Positions 36,374-45,973 of a stretch of 64,000 nucleotides of DNA are shown in pieces (position 1 is the first letter of the stretch; each line of letters begins with the position of its first letter). This stretch comes from Rhizobium sp. JAB6 (lineage in GTDB: Bacteria > Pseudomonadota > Alphaproteobacteria > Rhizobiales > Rhizobiaceae), in NCBI RefSeq assembly GCF_003024605.1, contig NZ_PYJQ01000009.1:868001-932000 (forward strand). Direction: 5' to 3'. A program made the translations under genes and the position numbers. The notes under the pieces were generated by a model that had not been told where the DNA came from, ran no database searches, and worked only from the letters and a program-made list of their open reading frames with translations.

Positions 36374-37639
36374 ATGACCGTTTCCGATCCCCGCGCCTTC
36401 CTGACCTCGCTGTTCGATGCCGCCGTCCGAGCAGCCGATCCGCTGACCGGCATTCGCGCCCATCTGCCTGCCAAACCGAAGGGCCGCACGATCGTCGTCG
36501 GCGCCGGCAAGGGATCGGCCCAAATGGCGGCGGCGCTGGAGCAATGCTGGGATGGTCCGCTGGAAGGCCTTGTCGTGACGCGATACGGCTTTTCCGCCCC
36601 CTGCCGCCAGATCGAGATCATCGAAGCCGCCCATCCGGTGCCGGATGAAGCGGGCCTGATCGCCTCCCGCCGGCTCCTGAAACTCGTCGAGGGTCTAACC
36701 GAGAACGATCTGGTGATCGCACTGATATCGGGCGGCGGCTCGGCGCTGCTGCCCTCGCCGGCCGGCAGTTTGACGCTTGCCGACGAGATCGCCGTCAACA
36801 AGGCGCTGCTCGCCTCCGGCGCGCCGATTTCGGCAATGAACGTCATTCGCAAGCATCTGTCGACCATCAAAGGCGGCCGGTTGGCTGCCGCGGCTCATCC
36901 CGCCGAGATAGTATCGCTCGTTGTCTCGGACATCCCCGGCGACGACCCTGCCCTGGTGGCGTCCGGCCCGACCATACCCGGCGCCGGCACGCGCGCCGAA
37001 GCGCTCGATCTCATCCGCCTCTACCGCATCGAACTGCCACCGGCCGTTCTTGCCCATATCGAAAAGGTGGAAGCCGATGCGCCGCGCCCGAATGATCCTC
37101 GTTTTGCCGGCAATGAAGTCCATGTCATCGCCTCTGCCGGCGTCTCGCTGGAGGCCGCTGCCGAGGTAGCACGCGGCGCCGGCATCGAAGCGGCTATTCT
37201 CTCCGACGCCATCGAAGGTGAGGCCCGCGAAGCCGCCCATGTCCACGCCGCGATTGCCCGCGAAGTGCTTCATCGCAACCGCCCCTTTACCAAACCGGTC
37301 GTGCTGCTTTCCGGCGGCGAAACGACCGTAACGCTGAAAGGCAAGGGTAAGGGCGGACGGAACTCGGAATTCCTGCTGTCCCTCGCCATCGACATTGACG
37401 GTCACGCCGGCATTCACGCCATGGCCGCTGATACCGATGGCATTGACGGCAGCGAGGACAATGCCGGTGCCTTTGCCGATGCAGGTACGGTGGCGCGATT
37501 GCGCAAGGCCGGAATGGTGCCGGCCGAGATGCTTGCAAACAACGATGCTTGGACAGCCTTCAACGCCATCGGCGATCTCTTCGTACCCGGCCCGACGGGA
37601 ACGAACGTCAATGATTTCCGTGCCATCCTGATCGCGTAG
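36374..37639 (+). CDS. Glycerate 2-kinase, type II (MOFRL)
   Basis: A 421-residue kinase of the GckA/TtuD family. Seen are VVGAGKGSAQMAAALEQ, the phosphate region LISGGGSALLPSPA, NVIRKHLSTIKGGRLA, VLLSGGETTVTLKGKGKGGR, and the C-terminal DTDGIDGSEDNAGA with PGPTGTNVNDFRAILI. It converts D-glycerate to 2-phosphoglycerate, linking glyoxylate and hydroxypyruvate metabolism with glycolysis. The ATG at 36374 gives the expected length; the frame upstream to 36233 runs through a repeat. Confidence 0.9.
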   Translation: MTVSDPRAFLTSLFDAAVRAADPLTGIRAHLPAKPKGRTIVVGAGKGSAQMAAALEQCWDGPLEGLVVTRYGFSAPCRQIEIIEAAHPVPDEAGLIASRRLLKLVEGLTENDLVIALISGGGSALLPSPAGSLTLADEIAVNKALLASGAPISAMNVIRKHLSTIKGGRLAAAAHPAEIVSLVVSDIPGDDPALVASGPTIPGAGTRAEALDLIRLYRIELPPAVLAHIEKVEADAPRPNDPRFAGNEVHVIASAGVSLEAAAEVARGAGIEAAILSDAIEGEAREAAHVHAAIAREVLHRNRPFTKPVVLLSGGETTVTLKGKGKGGRNSEFLLSLAIDIDGHAGIHAMAADTDGIDGSEDNAGAFADAGTVARLRKAGMVPAEMLANNDAWTAFNAIGDLFVPGPTGTNVNDFRAILIA

Positions 37640-37656
37640 CGACCGGAACAGGTGGC

Positions 37657-37839
37657 TTAGACGATTGCCATGCAATCGTCGCAGCGCCAGTAGGCGGCTG
37701 CCGTCGATACCCACCGGAGGAAATGCCGGCTGCAATGATCGCACTCGATTTCGACGACATGCGTTCCTTCGCCGACAATGAACGGCCTGGTCTTGATCCT
37801 GCGCTCGCTCTTCCACTGCTCGAGCTTCGTCACGGCCAT
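37657..37839 (-). CDS. Small hypothetical zinc-ribbon-like protein
   Basis: A 60-residue protein with CDHCSRHFLRW and CDDCMAI, two CxxC pairs that could bind one zinc. A strong GGAGGG site precedes ATG 37839, which supports the short start. It converges on the glycerate kinase gene, and its last codons overlap a GACGATTG...CAATCGTC hairpin that may terminate that transcript. Its function is unknown. Confidence 0.6.
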   Translation of the reverse strand: MAVTKLEQWKSERRIKTRPFIVGEGTHVVEIECDHCSRHFLRWVSTAAAYWRCDDCMAIV

Positions 37840-38113
37840 GATTACCCTCCACGCAATACTTGCCTCGACAAGCAAAAATCTAAAATAGGCTCAACTAATG
37901 AAACAAGTCTTGCAAGTGCGAACCAAGCTTCTGCGCTGTCGGTGGATCGAAATTATCCGCAGTAGTGCACGGAAGACATAGTGAGCCCGATTCCGGCCTT
38001 TAGCCGATCGCTCCATTAAAAAATTGTGACAGCGGATATCGCCATTTTCGCGCGTGATCCCATGTCATCAGAGGCGATTTTCCACCAAGACAATAATGGG
38101 AGGCATATTCATC

Positions 38114-39856
38114 ATGCGCCACTTCCGCCAACGGGCGATTTCGTCTGTAACCCTCGTCACATTTGCTCTCTTTTCCATCACCGCCAGAGCCGCCGCGCCG
38201 CCACCGGTCGAAGCGGAGCATGGCATGGTGGTCACCGCCCAGCATCTCGCCACGGACGTCGGCGTCGAGGTGCTGAAAAACGGCGGCAACGCCGTCGATG
38301 CCGCCGTTGCGGTCGGCTATGCACTGGCGGTGGTTTACCCGACCGCTGGCAATATCGGCGGCGGCGGCTTCATGACCATCCGCCTGCGCGACGGCAAGAC
38401 AGCCTTCCTCGATTTCCGCGAGCGTGCGCCGCTGGCGGCAACCAAAGGCATGTATCTCGACGACAAGGGCAATATCGTCAAAGGCGCAAGCACGGACGGC
38501 TATCTCGCCGTCGGCGTTCCCGGCTCGGTCATGGGTTTCGAGACCGCCCGCGAGAAATACGGTACCAAGTCCCGCCAGGATCTCATGGCGCCGGCCATAC
38601 GTTATGCCAGGGAAGGCTTCACGCTGAACCAGGCCGATGCCGCCGAGCTGAATGAGGGCAAGGCTTGGCTCTCGCGCGATCCGGCCACCGCCGCGATCTT
38701 CACCAAATCCGACGGCAAGCCCTTCGCGGCGGGCGACAAGTTGGTGCAGCCGGATCTCGCCAACGCGCTATCGGGCATTTCCGATCAGGGGCCGGATGGC
38801 TTCTACAAAGGGCCGGTCGCCAACGCCATCGTCAAGGCGAGCCAGGACAAGGGCGGCATTCTCGCAAACCAGGATTTCGAACAATACAAGGTCCGCGAAC
38901 TCGAGCCCGTGAAATGCAATTATCGCGGCTATGAGATCATCTCTTCGCCACCGCCATCCTCCGGCGGAGTCATCATCTGCGAAATCCTCAATGTGCTGGA
39001 AGGCTATCCGCTCTCCTATACGGGCTATGGCTCGGCCGACACTATCCATTACATGGTCGAAGCCATGCGCTATGCCTATGTCGACCGCAACTCGGCGCTC
39101 GGCGACCCCGATTTCGTCGACAACCCCGTCAGCAAGCTGCTGGACAAGGCCTATGCCCAGAAGATCCGCGACGGCATCTCTCCTTACAAGGCCGGCGTTT
39201 CCCAGGATCTGATGCCGAAGGGCCTCGGCGAAAGCCATGAGACGACGCATTATTCGATCATCGACAATGACGGCAATGCCGTCGCCGTTACCTATACGCT
39301 GAACGGCTCGTTCGGTGCCGGCGTTGTGGCGCCCGGCACGGGCATCCTCCTGAATAACGAGATGGACGACTTCACCTCCAAGCCTGGCGTGCCGAACCTT
39401 TATGGCCTGGTGCAGGGAGAGGCCAATGCCATCCAGCCGAAGAAGACGCCGCTGTCGTCCATGAGCCCGACGATCGTCACCAAGGATGGCAAGCCCTTCA
39501 TGGTGATCGGCAGCCCCGGCGGCTCGCGCATCATCACCATCACGCTGGAAGCGATCATCAACGTCATCGATTTCGGCATGAACATCCAGGAAGCCATCGA
39601 CGCGCCGCGCATCCATCACCAATGGCTGCCGGATAAGGTCTACATGGAACCCCGCGCGCTTTCGCCCGATACGATCAAGCTTCTAACCGGCATGGGCTAC
39701 ACGGTTCAGGTCGACAATAGCTGGCCGATCTGGGGCCAGGCCGCCGGTATCCTTGTCGGCGGCAAGAGCCTCAGCGACATCGCCAAGGGCGGCGGCGCCC
39801 GCTACAACGGCGCTGTGGACAGCCGCGCCGGCTCCGGATTGGCGGCCGGCTACTGA
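38114..39856 (+). CDS. ggt: Gamma-glutamyltransferase
   Basis: A 580-residue precursor. Residues 1-28 form a signal peptide (hydrophobic SSVTLVTFALFSI, then ARA), so it acts in the periplasm. NGGNAVDAAVAVGYALAVVYP and NIGGGGFMTIRL begin the large subunit. The self-cleavage Thr is about residue 377 in ESHETTHYSIID, making the small subunit. SPGGSRIITI ends the active-site region. It hydrolyses or transfers the gamma-glutamyl group of glutathione and related compounds. ATG 38114 with GGGAGG at 38098-38103 is the chosen start. A strong terminator follows at 39885. Confidence 0.93.
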   Translation: MRHFRQRAISSVTLVTFALFSITARAAAPPPVEAEHGMVVTAQHLATDVGVEVLKNGGNAVDAAVAVGYALAVVYPTAGNIGGGGFMTIRLRDGKTAFLDFRERAPLAATKGMYLDDKGNIVKGASTDGYLAVGVPGSVMGFETAREKYGTKSRQDLMAPAIRYAREGFTLNQADAAELNEGKAWLSRDPATAAIFTKSDGKPFAAGDKLVQPDLANALSGISDQGPDGFYKGPVANAIVKASQDKGGILANQDFEQYKVRELEPVKCNYRGYEIISSPPPSSGGVIICEILNVLEGYPLSYTGYGSADTIHYMVEAMRYAYVDRNSALGDPDFVDNPVSKLLDKAYAQKIRDGISPYKAGVSQDLMPKGLGESHETTHYSIIDNDGNAVAVTYTLNGSFGAGVVAPGTGILLNNEMDDFTSKPGVPNLYGLVQGEANAIQPKKTPLSSMSPTIVTKDGKPFMVIGSPGGSRIITITLEAIINVIDFGMNIQEAIDAPRIHHQWLPDKVYMEPRALSPDTIKLLTGMGYTVQVDNSWPIWGQAAGILVGGKSLSDIAKGGGARYNGAVDSRAGSGLAAGY

Positions 39857-40208
39857 TCGCAGCAGCCTGCAGAACAATGAATCAGACCGGTGTCGCTATC
39901 GTCGGCGCCGGTCTTTTTCGGGCTTAAACGGGCGTCAAGACGAGCACATTATCTTACGCGGCAAAACCAAGCGTGAGCATTTCAGCGCGATATCGTCCTA
40001 TCCATTCATCTTACGTTCATTTGCTGCTGCACTCACGCGTATGTGAGCGATTTTTTCTATTCCGATCAATAGGATTTGCGATTTCTGATATAGCAATCGC
40101 GCGCAAGCAGGAGTATACAAGCCGCCGTTCAAATAGGCCTTCGCGCCGTGACCAGACTTGCGGTTCTGTCTTAGGACCCCACCGCACCATCGAGAGCGAT
40201 TCCCGACA
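39857..40208. other. Intergenic region (352 bases)
   Basis: It begins with the ggt terminator at 39885-39918. The rest is AT-rich and presumably holds the promoter of the DHA2 efflux gene. I see no further gene or clear operator in it. Confidence 0.5.
39885..39918 (+). terminator. Rho-independent terminator after ggt
   Basis: An 11-base stem of GACCGGTGTCG with CGGCGCCGGTC, allowing two G-U pairs, is followed directly by TTTTT. It lies 29 bases after the ggt stop codon. Confidence 0.8.
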
Positions 40209-41663
40209 ATGTCGGATCAGATATTCCAGGCCGCCCCCGCCAGGAGGGCCGCACCGAATTTTCGTGTAGTAGCACTTATCGTAGCAAGTGCGATGTTCAT
40301 GGAACAGCTCGACGCGACCGTGCTCGCAACAGCCCTTCCGACCATGGCAAGAGACTTCGGCGTCAGCGCGCCGGCGATGAGTATCTCGCTGACTTCTTAT
40401 CTTCTCAGCCTCGCGATCTTCATTCCGGCCAGCGGCGCCATCGCCGATCGCTTCGGCTCGCGCACCGTCTTTCGCAGCGCCATCGCGGTTTTCGTTATCG
40501 GCTCGCTTTTGTGCGCGCAGGCCCCGAACCTGTTCTTCCTCGTCCTTGCCCGGCTTCTGCAGGGCCTCGGCGGCGCCATGATGCTGCCGATCGGCCGTCT
40601 CGTGCTGATGCGCAGCGTCGCGCGCAAGGACATGGTCAACGCCATGTCCTGGCTGCTGATTCCGGCGCTCGTTGGCCCGATCCTCGGCCCGCCTGTCGGC
40701 GGCATGTTCGTGACCTACCTCGACTGGCGCTGGATCTTCTACATCAACGTGCCGATCGGCATCATCGGCTTCATCCTCGTGTCCATGTTCATCGAGGAAG
40801 TGAAAGGCCCGCGTACCAGCCGCTTCGACCTCTCGGGCTTCATCCTCTCGGGCATTTCGCTGGGATCGCTGCTCTTCGGCTTCGAAATGTCGAGCCGTGA
40901 GGGCGAAGGCTATCTAGCGGTCTTCCTCATCTCCATCGGCCTGCTCTTCGGCATTGCTTATCTGCGCCATGCCCGCAAGCACCCCTCGCCGATCATGGAT
41001 TTCTCCTTGATGAAGGTGCCGACCTTCCGCACCTCCGTCATCGCCGGTTCGCTGACGCGTATCAGCCAGGGCGCCCATCCCTTCCTGATTCCGCTGATGC
41101 TGCAGCTCGGCTTCGGCCTTTCGGCTGCGGCAGCTGGCCAGATCGCCATTGCGACCGCGCTCGGCTCCATGGCCATGAAGCCGCTGCAGGTCCGCATCCT
41201 TCGCACGCTCGGCTTCCGCACCGCCCTCATCATCTTCGGCCTGATCGGCACGCTCGGCTATGGCATGTGCGCCATCTTCAAGCCGGATTGGCCCCTGCCG
41301 ATTATCTTCGTGATCCTGTTCTTCTGCGGCTTCTTCATGTCGTTCCAGTTCACGGCCTACAACACGATCGCCTATGACGAGATCGAACGCGACCGCATGA
41401 GCATTGCGACGAGCTTCTACTCGACCTTCCAGCAGCTGATGCTGTCCCTCGGCATCTGCGTCGCCGCCCTTGCTCTGCATGGTTCGATGCAGTTGCGTGG
41501 AGAGACGAAGGCCCAGATGATCGACTTCTCCGTCGCGTTCATCGTGGTCACAGCCATTGCGCTGCTCGCGGTGATCTGGAACGCCAGCTTCTCGCGTACC
41601 GCCGGCTCGGAAATCAGCGGCCACCGCCGCAAATCGCCGGAAGACGGCCTCGGCGGGCATTGA
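40209..41663 (+). CDS. MFS multidrug efflux transporter (DHA2/EmrB type)
   Basis: A 484-residue, 14-TM-type facilitator. Landmarks are MFMEQLDATVLATALPTM in TM1, FIPASGAIADRFGSRTVF for motif A, and LIPALVGPILGPPVGGMF for motif C of antiporters. It should export toxic organic compounds against protons. ATG 40209 gives a short cytoplasmic N-terminus. No EmrA-type adaptor is adjacent. A fused VOC/hydrolase gene follows by 128 bases and could act on the same kind of aromatic toxin. Confidence 0.87.
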   Translation: MSDQIFQAAPARRAAPNFRVVALIVASAMFMEQLDATVLATALPTMARDFGVSAPAMSISLTSYLLSLAIFIPASGAIADRFGSRTVFRSAIAVFVIGSLLCAQAPNLFFLVLARLLQGLGGAMMLPIGRLVLMRSVARKDMVNAMSWLLIPALVGPILGPPVGGMFVTYLDWRWIFYINVPIGIIGFILVSMFIEEVKGPRTSRFDLSGFILSGISLGSLLFGFEMSSREGEGYLAVFLISIGLLFGIAYLRHARKHPSPIMDFSLMKVPTFRTSVIAGSLTRISQGAHPFLIPLMLQLGFGLSAAAAGQIAIATALGSMAMKPLQVRILRTLGFRTALIIFGLIGTLGYGMCAIFKPDWPLPIIFVILFFCGFFMSFQFTAYNTIAYDEIERDRMSIATSFYSTFQQLMLSLGICVAALALHGSMQLRGETKAQMIDFSVAFIVVTAIALLAVIWNASFSRTAGSEISGHRRKSPEDGLGGH

Positions 41664-41791
41664 TTGCTCGCCGCCTGCCGATCAAGGCAATAGCGTCTTT
41701 TGTGAACAGTGCCTCCACGGGCAGCGCATTGCATTGAACAATGCCCACCGCCTACATAGCGACCAGAACGAATAACGGTCTGGAGCATCTC

Positions 41792-43345
41792 ATGGTCGCC
41801 GGCATCCATCACATCACGCTGATCACCCGCAAGGTACAGGCGAACGTCGATTTCTACGTCGGCTTCCTAGGCCTGCGTCTCGTCAAGCGCACTGGCGGCT
41901 TCGAGGACTCCACGCAGCTTCACCTCCTCTATGGCGACGCCGTGGGTTCACCCGGCTCGCTGATTACCTTCCTTGCCTGGGAAGACGGTTCACCCGGTCG
42001 CGCCGGCGTCGGCCAGATCGGCGAAATCTCGCTCGCCATTGATCCCGCAAGCATCGGTTTCTGGCTGACGCGCGCCCTGAGTGCCGGCCTTAAACCGGAA
42101 GGCCCGTCAGACGAATTCGGCGAGCCTGTGCTTCGGCTGAAGGACCCCGACGGCGTCATCGTCAAGCTTGTCGGGACCAATGCTCTGCAGTCTGCGGCTC
42201 CATGGACGAGTGAGGCTATTCCGCCGGAGCATGCGATCCGCCGCATTCGCGGTGCAACGCTGTTCAGCGAAACGCCGGAGGAGACGCAGGCCATTCTGGT
42301 GGACCACTTCGATTATAAGCCGCTCTCCACCAGCGGAGCGATCAACAGGCTCGTCTCGGAGCCCGGCGATATCCTCGACATCCGCGATGCACGCGGCTTC
42401 TGGGCGAGCGCCCCGGGTACTGGTACGGTCGATCACGTTGCCTTTCGCGTTACCGACGATGCGGAATTGCAGTCGGTCCACACGGCCCTGCAGGCGATCG
42501 ATTCCGGGCCGACGACAATGCATGACCGCAAATATTTCCGCTCGCTCTATGTCCGCGAGCCCGGCCGCATCCTGTTCGAACTTGCAACGGATGCGCCCGG
42601 CATGTTGATCGACGAGGACGAAGCGACGCTTGGCACGCGCCTCTTCGCTCCCGGCGATAGTCCGAAGCTTCTGGCTGAGCTGAACGTGATCCTGCCGCAG
42701 TTCTCCATGCCGGGTGAGCCGCGCGTCATCTATCGCGATCTGCCCTTCATCCATCGCTTCTTCACGCCGGAGCAGCCGAACGGCAATGTCTTCGTTCTGC
42801 TGCACGGCTCCGGCGCCAACGAAACGACGATGCTGCCGCTCGGCCACAAGATCGATCCCGATGCGACCTTGCTCTCGGTACGTGGCCGTGCGCTGGAGGA
42901 AGGTGCGCCACGCTGGTTCCGCCGCAATGGACCGATGTCCTTCGATCGGGCCGATATCGTCAGCGAGGCCGAAGCCTTCGCCGCCTTCATCGACGGCGCG
43001 GTCCATGCCTACGGGCTCGATCCGGACCGCATCGTCTATATCGGCTATTCGAACGGCGCCAACCTACTGAATGCCATGCTGTCGCTGCACCCGCATCTTG
43101 TCCGCCGCGCTGTGCTGCTGCGCTCCATGGCCGTCCTTGAAAATCCGCCAGCTGCGGATATGTCGGATGCCGATGTGCTGGTGGTCGCGGGCGAAAAGGA
43201 TTTATACGGCCCATACGCCCAGCCTCTCGCCGAACGGCTACGTGATGGCGGCGCAAAGGTCGAGCTGGCGACGGTGCCTGCCGGTCACGAGTTTGACGAT
43301 GCCGACGTGCCGGCTATTCGGGCCTGGTTGACGAGGCATGATTAG
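41792..43345 (+). CDS. Fused VOC dioxygenase-like and alpha/beta hydrolase protein
   Basis: A 517-residue protein combining two activities. Residues 1-310 hold two VOC modules: GIHHITLITRKVQANVDFYV with metal His, then VDHVAFRVTDDAELQ and ILFELATDAPG with the other His and Glu ligands. Residues 325-517 are a carboxylesterase: VLLHGSGANETTMLPLG, the Ser in YIGYSNGANLLNAM, Asp in VVAGEKDLYGP and His in PAGHEFDD. Separate genes of this kind, MhqO/MhqA and MhqD, remove hydroquinones and quinone adducts in Bacillus. A fusion of both fits the same role, an inference. ATG 41792 has GGAG nine bases before it. Confidence 0.85.
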   Translation: MVAGIHHITLITRKVQANVDFYVGFLGLRLVKRTGGFEDSTQLHLLYGDAVGSPGSLITFLAWEDGSPGRAGVGQIGEISLAIDPASIGFWLTRALSAGLKPEGPSDEFGEPVLRLKDPDGVIVKLVGTNALQSAAPWTSEAIPPEHAIRRIRGATLFSETPEETQAILVDHFDYKPLSTSGAINRLVSEPGDILDIRDARGFWASAPGTGTVDHVAFRVTDDAELQSVHTALQAIDSGPTTMHDRKYFRSLYVREPGRILFELATDAPGMLIDEDEATLGTRLFAPGDSPKLLAELNVILPQFSMPGEPRVIYRDLPFIHRFFTPEQPNGNVFVLLHGSGANETTMLPLGHKIDPDATLLSVRGRALEEGAPRWFRRNGPMSFDRADIVSEAEAFAAFIDGAVHAYGLDPDRIVYIGYSNGANLLNAMLSLHPHLVRRAVLLRSMAVLENPPAADMSDADVLVVAGEKDLYGPYAQPLAERLRDGGAKVELATVPAGHEFDDADVPAIRAWLTRHD

Positions 43346-43351
43346 CGCCGA

Positions 43352-43500
43352 CATGCCCACTTCGCCCCTCGGGGAGAAGTGCCGACAGGCGCATGAGGGG
43401 GCGTGTCAAGAGCACGAAAGTCTGTGGATTGGAAGCAGCTATCCCCCTCATCCGACCCTTCGGGCCACCTTCTCCCCGAGGGGAGAAGGAAATTACGGCT
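43352..43500. repeat. RIME-like mosaic palindromic element, copy 3 (variant)
   Basis: The element holds CTTCGCCCCTCGGGGAGAAG and, 100 bases on, CCTTCTCCCCGAGGGGAGAAGG, with GTGCCGACAGGCGCATGAGG in between. It is a different arrangement of the same modules as in copies 1 and 2. It separates the convergent VOC/hydrolase and fuconate dehydratase genes. Confidence 0.7.
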
Positions 43501-43504
43501 GTAC

Positions 43505-44782
43505 TCAACCCTTGAACGTATATTCCGCGATCGATTCCGGCTTCATCTCGATCGAGAAGCCCGGCAGGCTCGGCGGCATGTAGGCTGCATCGCGGATGAT
43601 GCAGGGGTCGATGAAATGCTCGTGCAGGTGATCGACATATTCGATGACGCGACCGTCCTTGGTGCCGGATACGGCGATGTAGTCGATCATAGACAAGTGC
43701 TGCACATATTCGCAAAGCCCGACGCCGCCGGCATGCGGCCACACCGGCAATCCGTACTTGGCGGCGATCAATAGCACCGCCAGCACTTCGTTGAGGCCGC
43801 CCATCCGGCAGGAATCGATCTGCACGATGTCGATCGCACCCTCGGCGATGAACTGCTTGAACATGATGCGGTTCTGGCACATCTCGCCGGTCGCGACCTT
43901 CACGGGGCCGATGGCCTGTCGGATCTTGCGGTGTCCGGCGACATCATCCGGGCTGGTGGGTTCTTCGATGAAGAAGGGTTTGGCGAAGGCGAGCTTGCCC
44001 ACCCAGTCGATCGCCTGATTGACTTCCCACACCTGATTGGCATCGATCATCAGATAGCGGTCGGGACCGATCACCTCGCGGGCGATGGTCAGGCGGCGAA
44101 TATCGTCCTCGAGATCGCAGCCGACCTTCATCTTCACGTGGTTGAAGCCGGCGTCGATCGCCTCCTGGCACAAGCGGCGCAGCTTGGCGTCGTCATAGCC
44201 GAGCCAGCCCGCAGACGTCGTGTAGCAGGCATAGCCCTCGCGCTCGAGCGTGGCGATGCGGTCGGCCTTGCCGGTCTCCGCCTTTTTCAGGATGGCAACG
44301 GCCTCGTCGCGGGTCAGAACATCGGTCAGGTAACGATAGTCGACGATATCGGCGATGTGCTCGGCATCCATCTCTGACACCAGCCGCCAGACCGGCTTGC
44401 CGGCTTCCTTGGCCAGCAGATCCCAGACGGCATTGACGACCGCGCCGGTCGCCAGATGCATCGCGCCCTTCTCCGGGCCGATCCAGCGCAGCTGACTGTC
44501 GCTGGTCAGATGGCGCCAGTATCTGCCGGGGTTTTCCAGAACCGTCCCCAGCTCGGTGCCGACGACCAGATGCCGCATCGCTTCGATCGCCATGCAGCAG
44601 ATGTCGTTGCCGCGGCCGATGGTGAAAGTCAGGCCGTGGCCGGCAAGGCCCGGTCTGTCGGTATCGAGGATGACGTAGGCTGCCGAATAGTCCGGATCCG
44701 GATTCATCGCATCCGAACCGTCGAGGCTCTGCGATGTCGGAAAGCGCAAATCGAAAACGCGAAGATTGGTGATGCGCGTCAT
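43505..44782 (-). CDS. L-fuconate dehydratase (enolase superfamily)
   Basis: A 425-residue mandelate racemase-type enzyme. The active-site residues are in place: Lys of HVKMKVG, metal ligands Asp in LMIDANQ, Glu in FIEEPTSPDD and Glu in ATGEMCQNR, and the catalytic His in WPHAGG. The N-terminal DLRFPTSQSLDGSDAMNPDPDY is typical of L-fuconate dehydratase. It removes water from L-fuconate to give 2-keto-3-deoxy-L-fuconate in L-fucose use. No other fucose gene is adjacent; it appears isolated. Confidence 0.9.
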   Translation of the reverse strand: MTRITNLRVFDLRFPTSQSLDGSDAMNPDPDYSAAYVILDTDRPGLAGHGLTFTIGRGNDICCMAIEAMRHLVVGTELGTVLENPGRYWRHLTSDSQLRWIGPEKGAMHLATGAVVNAVWDLLAKEAGKPVWRLVSEMDAEHIADIVDYRYLTDVLTRDEAVAILKKAETGKADRIATLEREGYACYTTSAGWLGYDDAKLRRLCQEAIDAGFNHVKMKVGCDLEDDIRRLTIAREVIGPDRYLMIDANQVWEVNQAIDWVGKLAFAKPFFIEEPTSPDDVAGHRKIRQAIGPVKVATGEMCQNRIMFKQFIAEGAIDIVQIDSCRMGGLNEVLAVLLIAAKYGLPVWPHAGGVGLCEYVQHLSMIDYIAVSGTKDGRVIEYVDHLHEHFIDPCIIRDAAYMPPSLPGFSIEMKPESIAEYTFKG

Positions 44783-45118
44783 TGGAAAACTCCTTCTATA
44801 TTCATCGCAACCCCTCGGACCCCTTTCTTAAGGCCGAACTCCTCCCAGAGTGCCGCATATGCTCGCCAACATGCGGGGCCGTTCGGTTGAATTTCAGCAG
44901 CCACCCGCCGATACGGATAGGTGAGCGAGCACACCTTCCCCTCACTTCATCATCGATGCCGGCATCATCCTCAAATTTCTTAGGTGAATAGTATTTTCAC
45001 ATATGCATGATTTTTGCAATCGAAAACGCAAAGGGAATTCAAGCTCCCCACTGCCGACACCATGGAAAAATGCGCTACTGTCCGACCTAAACGGATTTGC
45101 TGAAGGAGAACCAAAAGA
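44783..45118. other. Divergent intergenic region (336 bases)
   Basis: It separates fuconate dehydratase (minus) from the AhpD-like gene (plus). It is AT-rich near 44980-45010 and holds a GAAGGAGA ribosome site just before 45119. I find no further gene or obvious operator. Confidence 0.45.
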
Positions 45119-45531
45119 ATGGCGACAGTAAAATTGCTCGATGATGCGGAAGCGGAGGCAATCCCGGCGGTAAAGGCTGTGTTCGATGATATTCGCGCAG
45201 TGCAAAAATCCGATTTCGTCGATAATTTCTGGCGCGGTCTGGCGAACGATCCTGCGCTACTCAAGCGCACCTGGGAGGGTTTGAAACTGTCATGATGGCG
45301 GAAGGTGCGCTCGATCCGCTGGTGCGCGAGATGATCTACATCGCGGTATCGACCGCCAATGGCTGCAGCTATTGCATCCATTCTCACACGGCCGCTGCCA
45401 GGGCTAAGGGAATGACCGATGCCCAGCATGCAGAACTGCTTGATGTCATCGGACTGGCCGGACAGACCAACCATCTGGTTACGGCGATGCAGATCCCCGT
45501 CGATCCGGAATTCGACGTCGGCAGCTGCTGA
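45119..45531 (+). pseudogene. AhpD/CMD-family gene with an apparent one-base deletion
   Basis: From ATG 45119, with GAAGGAGA upstream, frame 1 encodes MATVKLLDDAEAEAIPAVK to TWEGLKLS and stops at 45293. The frame then shifts: from 45283 the alternate frame reads ETVMMAEGALDPLVREMIYI and includes CSYCIHSHTAAAR, the CxxC of an AhpD-like peroxidase partner, to the stop at 45529. Adding one A to the AAA run at 45284-45286 joins both halves into a single protein of about 137 residues. The TGA stop overlaps the ATG at 45292, so coupled translation of two halves is also possible. It may be a true mutation or a sequencing error. Confidence 0.75.
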
Positions 45532-45539
45532 AAATGCAG

Positions 45540-45567
45540 AAGGCCCGCGGGCATGCCGGCGGGCCTT
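45540..45567. terminator. Bidirectional terminator hairpin
   Basis: AAGGCCCGC and GCGGGCCTT form a nine-base stem around a 10-base loop between two convergent genes. There is no long T run on either strand, so its strength is uncertain. Confidence 0.5.
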
Positions 45568-45583
45568 AAACGGTGTTTCGCTT

Positions 45584-45973
45584 TTAGCGGTCGGATTTTT
45601 CCGTCGCCTGTACGTCCGCAGCAATGGCGGCAACGTTTAGGCCGTTGTTCACGGCGAGCAGTCTCTTGCGAACCAGAACGCCCATTACGCGGGCAGCTGT
45701 CGAAAAGGTCATCGTGTCAAGCGGACCCTCACCCTCCCAGGGCTTGGTCAGCCGCTCGGTCACAGCCGTGACGATATTGTTGGGTACGATATCTGTGCAT
45801 TCGCGCATGGCTTCGAATACGACGCTGATGGGATGAATGCGTCCTTCGAACGTCACGATCGGTTCGGTTACTTCGCTGTCCCATTCCTCGAAGGCATAGA
45901 GCGCTTCGCGGAAGAGCTGCTGCAGGGTGATGGGAGCATGACCCTCATGAAGGGGCGGCAAGGCATTCGACAT
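45584..45973 (-). CDS. Conserved hypothetical protein
   Basis: A 129-residue soluble protein with no recognised motif. It has a central acidic stretch AFEEWDSEVTEPIVTFEGRI and a basic VRKRLLAV near the C-terminus. GAAAGGAGAC lies upstream of the ATG, a strong ribosome site, so the gene is credible. It converges on the AhpD-like gene. Function unknown. Confidence 0.6.
   Translation of the reverse strand: MSNALPPLHEGHAPITLQQLFREALYAFEEWDSEVTEPIVTFEGRIHPISVVFEAMRECTDIVPNNIVTAVTERLTKPWEGEGPLDTMTFSTAARVMGVLVRKRLLAVNNGLNVAAIAADVQATEKSDR

Noticed and set aside
36163..36870. Longer N-terminus for the OsmC-family gene
   Set aside because: It would overlap the glycerate kinase gene on the other strand and is not part of the OsmC fold.
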